A stretch of 64,000 nt of DNA, from positions 496,001 to 560,000 of the forward strand of contig NZ_FOET01000001.1 of the NCBI RefSeq assembly GCF_900110735.1, given 5' to 3'. This stretch comes from Streptomyces radiopugnans. Lineage in GTDB: Bacteria; Actinomycetota; Actinomycetes; Streptomycetales; Streptomycetaceae. Both the position numbers and the translations under genes were made by a program. The notes under the pieces were generated by a model, which was not told where the DNA came from, searched no databases, and saw only the letters and a program-made list of their open reading frames with translations. Of the stretch, positions 58,919 to 64,000 are shown piece by piece; the first letter of the stretch is position 1; each line of letters starts with the position of its first letter.

Positions 58919-60433
58919 TCAGTTCCGCAGGTGCCCCAGTACGGACCGCATCGCGCGGTCCACGGCGCGGCGGGCCGGTTCGGTGTGGTCGACGGTCTCG
59001 AAGCCGTGGTGGCCGCCCGGTACGCCGATCACCTCCACGGCGGCTTCGGAGTGCTCCGCTACGGCCAGGAACTCCCGCATGGCGGTGGCCAGTTCGGGGA
59101 GTTCCAACTCCACCCGGGTCAGCACCACCGGCAGTCGTCCCGCGGTGCGCAGCGCGGTCGCGGGGTGGAAGCGGGAGGCGTCCACGGGCCAGCCCGGCGG
59201 GGGCGCGAGCAGGGGGTAGGTGGCGGCCACGCAGCGCAGCCACGGCGGCGGCGCGGCCAGCCAGCCGGCCGACAGCAGCCCGCCGCCGGAGAAGAACCAC
59301 AGCGCGATCCGGTCCCCGTCGACCCGCGGGTCGGCCCGTACGAGGCGGACGGCCTCGCGGACGTCCTCGGCGGCGCGCCCGTAGTCGGCGATGCCGTGCA
59401 GCCGGTGGTCCACCGTCGCGCCGACCGCGCCCAGGCTCGCCGCGTACCGGGCGTAGCCGGTGAAGGCCGGCCAGTCCCGGGGGGTCGGGCACGCATCGGG
59501 CGGGACCGGGCCGCCGTGGACGAACACCACCGCCGGGCGGGGCTCGTCGGCGCCGGGCAGATGGAGGTCGACCCGTCCCCTCCGCTCGCGGCGTGCCTCG
59601 GGCACGTCCAGGACGAACGGCCGCAGGTGCGCGGGCCGTTCGTCCGCCGGAGGGGGGATCCGGTGCCCCTCTCCCGCGGCGGCCCGCAGCAGTACGCCGG
59701 CCAGTTCACCGGGGGCGGAGAGCATCGGCCAGTGTCCGGTGGCGAGTTCGAAGAAGTCCACCCGGGGGTCGGCGAGCGCCCGGAAGCGGGGGTCGCCCAG
59801 GCCCACCATGGCCTCGATCGCGGCGATGCCCGGTCCGTTGGCGGTGCACAGGACGCCGGTCGCCGGCATCTTCGACACGGCCTCGGTCAGCCGGAGCGGC
59901 CGGGTGAGCGTGTCCGCGGGCTGGGGCGCGGCGAGGCGGGCCAGCCGCTCCAGCGCCTCCCCGGGTACGCCGGCGGTGCTGCCCCAGCGCCGCCAGCCGT
60001 CCGGCGACGGCGGAGGGAGCAGTCCGTCCCCGTGCCCGCCGCCCCGCCCGGCCGCGCGCGGGAGCCGCTCGCGGACCGTGCCGTCCGGAACGAGGGCGAG
60101 GGCCGGGTCGCCGTCGCGGGGGACGCCCGTGTCCAGGTGGACGATCCGGGCGATCCGCTCCGGTCGCCGTCCGGCGGCGCCGAGCGCCGGGTGGATGCCG
60201 TAGCAGTGGCCGACGAGCACCACCCGCGGCGCGTCCAGCCCGTCGATCAGCCGCACCAGGTCCCCGATGTGCGTCTCCAGGTCCGTGCCCGGTCCCGCCG
60301 GACCGCCGGGGCCGCCCATGCCGGTGAGCGTCACCGGGTACGCCCCGGCCCCCGACTCCCGCAGCCGGGCGGCCACCTCCTCCCACACCCAGCCGCCGGT
60401 GTGGGCGCCCGGCACCAGTACGAACGCCGTCAT
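58919..60433 (-). CDS. Tandem alpha/beta-hydrolase fusion, first domain with Cys nucleophile elbow
   Basis: A 504-residue protein. Domain 1 (1-255): FVLVPGAHTGGWVWEEVA oxyanion region, nucleophile elbow VVLVGHCYGIHP with Cys where Ser is usual, His in ELATGHWPML. Domain 2 (265-504): VVFVHGGPVPP, elbow ALWFFSGGGLLSAG, and C-terminal GVPGGHHGFETVDH with the catalytic His. Both look like esterase or dienelactone-hydrolase-like domains; natural substrate unknown. ATG 60433 has GGGAGGAG upstream. Divergent from a MerR gene and preceded by a MerR-type promoter, so probably induced by a small molecule it then processes. Confidence 0.85.
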   Translation of the reverse strand: MTAFVLVPGAHTGGWVWEEVAARLRESGAGAYPVTLTGMGGPGGPAGPGTDLETHIGDLVRLIDGLDAPRVVLVGHCYGIHPALGAAGRRPERIARIVHLDTGVPRDGDPALALVPDGTVRERLPRAAGRGGGHGDGLLPPPSPDGWRRWGSTAGVPGEALERLARLAAPQPADTLTRPLRLTEAVSKMPATGVLCTANGPGIAAIEAMVGLGDPRFRALADPRVDFFELATGHWPMLSAPGELAGVLLRAAAGEGHRIPPPADERPAHLRPFVLDVPEARRERRGRVDLHLPGADEPRPAVVFVHGGPVPPDACPTPRDWPAFTGYARYAASLGAVGATVDHRLHGIADYGRAAEDVREAVRLVRADPRVDGDRIALWFFSGGGLLSAGWLAAPPPWLRCVAATYPLLAPPPGWPVDASRFHPATALRTAGRLPVVLTRVELELPELATAMREFLAVAEHSEAAVEVIGVPGGHHGFETVDHTEPARRAVDRAMRSVLGHLRN

Positions 60434-60484
60434 GGCCGTCTCCTCCCCGCCTCTTCCGCGCGCGGGCCGCCCGCGCTCGCCGGT

Positions 60485-60514
60485 ACGGTAGGAACTCCCC
60501 CTGAGGGAGGTTCA
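60485..60514 (-). promoter_or_regulatory. MerR-regulated promoter of the hydrolase gene, 19-bp spacer
   Basis: On the minus strand TTGAAC (60514-60509) and TACCGT (60490-60485) are 19 bp apart, and a near-palindrome (AACTCCC ... GGGAGGTT, 60493-60512) fills the spacer. This is the classic MerR activator architecture, facing the hydrolase gene. Confidence 0.75.
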
Positions 60515-60518
60515 AGCC

Positions 60519-61445
60519 TTGTCGCCCGAGGGCCTGTGGAGCATCGGGGAACTCGCCGAGCAGGCGGGCACCACCGTCAAGACCGTCCGCTTCTACTCCG
60601 ACCGCGGCCTGCTGCCCGAAGCCGGCCGCAGCACCGGGGGGCACCGCCGCTACGGTCCCGAAGCGCTCGACCGGCTCCGTACGATCCGCTCGCTGCGCGC
60701 CCTCGACGTGCCGGTTCCGGAGGTGGGGCGGGCCCTGGAGCGGGAGGACGCGCTGGAGGACGTCGTCGCCGGGCGGCTGCGGGAGGTCGGTTCGCAACTG
60801 GCCGCCCTGCGCTGGCGGGAGGCGGCCCTCCACCTGCTGCGGGACTGCACGGCCGAGGAGCGCGCCGACCGTCTGCGGCTGGTCGGCGCCGTGTCCGCAC
60901 CACCCGGTACGGCGGCGCTGGCGCGTTTCTGGCGGGGCTGGCTGCCGCCGCGGCTCCCGGCCCGGCTGGTCTCCGAGATCCTCGAACACGCGATCCCCCA
61001 GCCCCCGGACGACCCGAACCCGGCCCAGGTGCTGGCCTTCGCCCGGCTGCACGCCTTCGTCTCCGGCCCCTGCCCCGGCACCGCCCGGCAGCGGCAGCCC
61101 GCGGCGCACCGGCCGGAGGAGGGCTACCGCCCGGCCGTGCTCTACGGCGGTCTGATCGAGGCGTACGGACTGGCGGCCGAGCCGATGCGGGCGGGACGGC
61201 CCCCGCACCGGGGCGAGGCGCTGGACTGCTTCGTCTCCGCCTACGCCCGCTCACGCGGCACCAGCGACACCCCCGGTTTCCGGCGCGTGCTCGGGAAGCA
61301 GCTCGCGGCCGATCCCCGTATCGACCGCTACTGGCAGCTCGTCGCCGAGGTGACCGCGCCGCCGGCCGGCTCTCCGGAGCCGACCCCCGGCGCCGCCCAC
61401 GACTGGCTGCTCGCCGCCCTTCGGGAGGAGGAGCCGGCCGGTTGA
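60519..61445 (+). CDS. MerR-family regulator with large effector domain
   Basis: A 308-residue protein starting at TTG 60519, with GGGAGG (60503-60508) 10 bases upstream; that ribosome site overlaps the operator. HTH: LWSIGELAEQAGTTVKTVRF then YSDRGLLPEAGRSTGGHRRY; the dimerisation helix follows. The C-terminal 200 residues form a helical TipA-like domain (RLHAFVSGPCPG, RRVLGKQLAADPRIDRYWQL) that may bind a drug-like ligand. Likely activator of the divergent hydrolase. Confidence 0.88.
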   Translation: MSPEGLWSIGELAEQAGTTVKTVRFYSDRGLLPEAGRSTGGHRRYGPEALDRLRTIRSLRALDVPVPEVGRALEREDALEDVVAGRLREVGSQLAALRWREAALHLLRDCTAEERADRLRLVGAVSAPPGTAALARFWRGWLPPRLPARLVSEILEHAIPQPPDDPNPAQVLAFARLHAFVSGPCPGTARQRQPAAHRPEEGYRPAVLYGGLIEAYGLAAEPMRAGRPPHRGEALDCFVSAYARSRGTSDTPGFRRVLGKQLAADPRIDRYWQLVAEVTAPPAGSPEPTPGAAHDWLLAALREEEPAG

Positions 61446-61591
61446 GACCCCGCCTTGACCGGCTACCGGCCGGGATCCGAGGCGCTGGTCCGGGCACCCG
61501 CGGAACTGGGGTGGGCCCCGCGGACGTTGGGAAGGCGGACAGTGAACGAAGAACTGCGGCCCGTACAGGACGGGCGGCGGCCGAGGACGGG

Positions 61592-62182
61592 ATGACGCCA
61601 GTGGCGATGTGGGATCGGCTCAAGGACCAGGCCAGGAACCTCCAGCAGTCCCGGGGCGGGCAGGGAACGGGCGGACCGGGAGCCGGAGGGCCGGGGGCGA
61701 CAGGCCAGGGCCACGGCTCCCGTCCCGGCTCCGGCGGAGGGTCGAAGGCCCAGCTGGTGGGCCTGCTGAAGTCCCAGCTCGCCTCGGTGAAGGCCGAGTT
61801 GAAGAGCGGCGCGTACCGGGACGCGAGCATGGCGATGTGCGCGCTGGTGGCCGCCGCGGACGGGCATGTGGACCCGTCGGAGCGGCAGCGGATGGAGTCG
61901 ATGATCGTCGGCAACGACGTTCTGCAGAACTTCCCGCCCGAGCAGCTGCGTCAGCGGTTCAATCGCCATGTGGACCGGCTCACGGCCGACTTCCAGGCGG
62001 GCAGGGCGGAGGCGCTGCAGGAGATCGCCAAGGCCGCCAAGAAGCCGGCGGAGGCCAGGGCCGTCGTCCAGACCGGCATCGTCATCGCCGGTGCCGACGG
62101 CCACATCGACCAGTCCGAGCAGCAGGCCATCCGGGAGGCATGCGCCGCGCTGGGGCTCTCCCCGGAGGAGTTCGGCATGTAG
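61592..62182 (+). CDS. terB: TerB-family tellurite-resistance protein
   Basis: A 196-residue protein. After a short helix (MWDRLKDQARNLQQSRGGQG) and a Gly/Ser-rich linker (20-50), the TerB domain has two symmetrical acidic halves, ALVAAADGHVDPSERQRMES and IVIAGADGHIDQSEQQAIRE, each with the DGHhDxxE metal-binding pattern. TerB links TerD and TerC in the membrane-associated Ter complex. ATG 61592 follows GAGGACGG. It sits 22 kb from the other ter genes, next to gvp genes. Confidence 0.92.
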   Translation: MTPVAMWDRLKDQARNLQQSRGGQGTGGPGAGGPGATGQGHGSRPGSGGGSKAQLVGLLKSQLASVKAELKSGAYRDASMAMCALVAAADGHVDPSERQRMESMIVGNDVLQNFPPEQLRQRFNRHVDRLTADFQAGRAEALQEIAKAAKKPAEARAVVQTGIVIAGADGHIDQSEQQAIREACAALGLSPEEFGM

Positions 62183-62231
62183 GGCCCGGCCGGTCTCGCG
62201 GGCGGAGGCGCCCCGGCCGCGAGACGGGCCC
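62182..62231. terminator. Hairpin between convergent terB and gvpL
   Basis: GGGCCCG ... GTCTCGCGG (62182-62201) pairs with CCGCGAGAC-GGGCCC (to 62231), with a short bulge. Confidence 0.55.
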
Positions 62232-62247
62232 GCTGGGCGGACGGTGT

Positions 62248-63066
62248 CTAGGCCCGCTCCGGGGCGGCGGGTTCGCGGGGGCCGTCGGGGAGGTCGGCGA
62301 AGGTGTAGGGGGGCCAGGGGCCGAGGAAGCGGATGCGGGCGGCGGGCTGCTCGTCCCGGACGGCCGCCAGTACGGTGCCCACCGCCTCGATGTCCTCCGT
62401 GCGCACCAGCAGGGCCGCCGAGAGGACGTCCGCCTCGCCCGGGTCGCGCACGCCGCGCGAGCGCTCGCGCATGTCCTCGGCCACGGCCAGCAGTCTGCGG
62501 CGCACATCCGCGTGGATGGCGTCGGCCAGGCGCTCGGAGGACTCCCGGCGCAACTGTTCGAGCTGCTTGGCCAGCAGACGGCGCAGCCCGGGGGAGCGGC
62601 TCTCCATCTCCGCCTCCAGGGCGCGGGCGCGCTCGTCGTCCCGGGCGGACTCCGTGCGGTCTACCGTGATCTCCACCCGCAGCTCCGCCCGGCCGTCCAG
62701 CGCCTCGAGCCGGGAGCGGAGTCCGGCCGCGCGGGAGGTGAGCCAGTCGCGCAGCCGCTCCTCGGCGGTGCGGGGGTCCCGCGGTGAGGGGTCGGGGGCG
62801 ACCAGGACGTTGAAGGTCATCGGCAGGAGCGCTCCGGTGCGCTCCCACACGGCCACCACCGCCCGGTCCTGCTCGGCCACCCGCCGCCGTACGTCCTCGT
62901 CCGGGCCCTGGTAGGGGACCGGCTCCGCGTCGTGGACCAGTGCGGCCAGTCCCGTGCCCGGGGCGGCCAGCAGGCGCAGGGGGTGCCCGTCGACCCCGGT
63001 GACGCCGTCGGCGGCGCCGGGCCGGTCGGGCGCCACCGCGTACACGTACAGGGCCGGCTCCGTCAC
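62248..63066 (-). CDS. gvpL: Gas vesicle protein GvpL/GvpF
   Basis: A 272-residue protein: LYVYAVAPDRPGAADGVTGV at the N-terminus, RVAEQDRAVVAVWERTGALL and PMTFNVLVA in the middle, EADVLSAALLVRTEDIEAVG and LGPWPPYTFADLP near the end, the GvpL/F signature. It is an accessory protein for gas-vesicle assembly, cytoplasmic until incorporated. Its start overlaps the gvpK stop (ATGA), so the two are translationally coupled. Streptomyces usually carry gvp genes without making visible vesicles. Confidence 0.93.
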   Translation of the reverse strand: MTEPALYVYAVAPDRPGAADGVTGVDGHPLRLLAAPGTGLAALVHDAEPVPYQGPDEDVRRRVAEQDRAVVAVWERTGALLPMTFNVLVAPDPSPRDPRTAEERLRDWLTSRAAGLRSRLEALDGRAELRVEITVDRTESARDDERARALEAEMESRSPGLRRLLAKQLEQLRRESSERLADAIHADVRRRLLAVAEDMRERSRGVRDPGEADVLSAALLVRTEDIEAVGTVLAAVRDEQPAARIRFLGPWPPYTFADLPDGPREPAAPERA

Positions 63067-63377
63067 CGCCGCGCCTCCTCGGCCCAGCGGGCGGGGTTGA
63101 CCAGCTTGTCCACGACGTCGTCCACCACCTCGTCCAGGCCCCGGTGCAGGTCGGCGACGGAGTCGGTGATGCCGTGGTCGGACTTGATCTCCTCGATCGC
63201 CTCGTCCAGTTCCAGCAGGGCGTCGCCCAGGCGCTCGAGTTCCTCCTCGGTCAGGTCGCCGCCGTTCATCCGGCGCAGCGCCTGCCGTTCCAGGGCCTCC
63301 TGGATCACCTCGACCAGGGTGACGACCAGGGACAGCACCCCCTGTTTGAGGCTCTTCTCGTCGACTGTGATGGCCAT
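63063..63377 (-). CDS. gvpK: Gas vesicle protein GvpK
   Basis: A 104-residue protein: VDEKSLKQGVLSLVVTLVEV, EALERQALRRMNGGDLTEEE, LERLGDALLELDEAIEEIKS and ADLHRGLDEVVDDVVDKLVN match GvpK throughout. It is a minor structural or assembly factor. Located upstream of gvpL on the same strand with ATGA overlap; the structural gvpA is not in the window and could lie to the right. Confidence 0.93.
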   Translation of the reverse strand: MAITVDEKSLKQGVLSLVVTLVEVIQEALERQALRRMNGGDLTEEELERLGDALLELDEAIEEIKSDHGITDSVADLHRGLDEVVDDVVDKLVNPARWAEEARR

Positions 63378-63435
63378 GGTCCTCTCCGTCCTTCCCTTCC
63401 CGCCCGCTGTCCTGCGGGGCCGCCGTCCGTGTGCG

Positions 63436-64000
63436 TCAGGCCGAGGGCAGTGGCGCCGCGCCGCGCAGCGAGTCCAGCGCCCCGGCCCAGCGCCCCGGTT
63501 CGTCGGCCGTGAGCGTCACCGGCCCCTGCGAGGCCGTCTCCACGGTGATCACCGTTCCCCCGCCGGCCGGTGAGCCGCCCGGCTCGGTGCGGACGGCGGT
63601 GATGTCGTCGGCGGGCAGGACCAGGGCGGGACGGGAGTCCAGCGGCGACTTCCACATCAGCCCGTCAGGCGTGAGCCTTCCCTGCCCGCCGCGCCACAAC
63701 GGGCCGTCGCGGCGCGGCTCGTGGTACCAGAGGTGGCCTTCGAGGACCGTCCGGCCGTCCCCGGTCCCGGCCGCCGGGCCGACGGGGGAGGTCTCCAGCG
63801 GGCCGGGGCACGTGCCGGCCAGCAGGGCGCGCAGCCTCTCCGGCTCGGTGCAGGACAGCAGCGTCTGGCGGCCGTCCGCCAGGACGACGCGCAGCCTGGT
63901 GCGCTGTTCGCCGCCGATGGTCCGCTCGGTCTCCGGCCGCACCGCGCGCACCTCCGCCAGCTCCGTCTCCCACAGCACCTCGCGCGGTTCGCGGCGCAGT
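63436..64000 (-). CDS. Hypothetical protein, N-terminal part beyond the right edge
   Basis: The frame is open to the right edge, so only the C-terminal part (at least 188 residues) is seen. It is soluble, acidic, beta-rich: RLRVVLADGRQTLLSCTEPE, GLMWKSPLDSRPALVLPADD, GTVITVETASQGPVTLTADE. The last segment reads like a small PH-like fold. It lies 58 bp upstream of gvpK on the same strand and may belong to that operon, but it is not a gas-vesicle protein I recognise. Confidence 0.6.
   Translation of the reverse strand, partial: LRREPREVLWETELAEVRAVRPETERTIGGEQRTRLRVVLADGRQTLLSCTEPERLRALLAGTCPGPLETSPVGPAAGTGDGRTVLEGHLWYHEPRRDGPLWRGGQGRLTPDGLMWKSPLDSRPALVLPADDITAVRTEPGGSPAGGGTVITVETASQGPVTLTADEPGRWAGALDSLRGAAPLPSA

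Overview
The window is high-GC actinobacterial chromosome, most likely a Streptomyces. Supporting signs are GTG/TTG starts, leaderless promoters, an aceE/DUF3052/AhpE/TerD block, gas-vesicle genes and a pSAM2-type integrative conjugative element in a tRNA-Val gene. These are family-level recognitions made by reading; no database search was possible.

Layout. (1) 1-9784 is an RHS polymorphic-toxin locus. It holds the 3' part of an rhs gene with toxin tip and a likely immunity gene, a small membrane protein, an orphan rhs tip carrying a different toxin with its own likely immunity gene, an ISAs1-family transposase truncated at its N-terminus, and an rhs gene cut at its 5' end by that insertion sequence. 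The last rhs gene carries a golvesin/Xly-like domain, a pre-toxin HINT domain and what looks like a shortened toxin, followed by another immunity-like gene. The tips and immunity genes are visibly AT-richer than the rhs core. A decayed IS5-type transposase follows (about 9955-10250). (2) 10354-28312 is ordinary chromosome: a lipoprotein, a secreted PGRP/amidase, a GDSL esterase, a glutamine amidotransferase, a beta-lactamase-fold hydrolase, a MerR/aldo-keto reductase operon, a DUF4429/SHOCT protein, a TetR/MFS efflux pair with a visible operator, an I36 inhibitor, a potassium channel, and aceE. (3) 28733-39935 holds DUF3052, AhpE and a Ter (tellurite/stress) region: three TerD-domain proteins, a TerC/DUF475 membrane protein, a TerA-like protein, and a translationally coupled operon (CitE-like lyase; PRTase-TRSP-StiP-PELOTA fusion; HAD phosphatase). 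That operon matches the Ter-linked nucleoside-like metabolite module.

(4) 42645-55225: tRNA-Val(UAC) is the attachment site of a 12.55-kb element bounded by a 46-bp direct repeat. The element encodes integrase, excisionase, a RepSA-like initiator, Spd spread proteins, a GGDEF protein, TraB/FtsK translocase, an SCO3933-like regulator, an XRE-PLD regulator, a Nudix (Pif-like) protein, an HD hydrolase and, as AT-richer cargo, an MmeI-like type IIL restriction-methylation enzyme. Just inside each end is a matched pair of TGACATCA sites with identical spacing, plausible integrase or Xis arm sites. (5) 55392-64000 is chromosome again: a phosphoribosyltransferase, a colicin-E-type immunity-like protein, an SMI1/KNR4 protein, a glyoxalase-fold protein, a two-domain alpha/beta hydrolase divergent from a MerR regulator across a textbook 19-bp-spacer promoter, TerB, and gas-vesicle genes gvpK and gvpL/F running towards the right edge.

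The most unusual points are: two unrelated RHS toxins sharing one C-terminal tail; hairpins separating toxin from immunity genes; the four-domain Ter enzyme; the paired arm sites of the element; a GGDEF protein on that element; two perfect DnaA-box matches after the MFS gene; and an alpha/beta hydrolase whose first nucleophile elbow has cysteine instead of serine.
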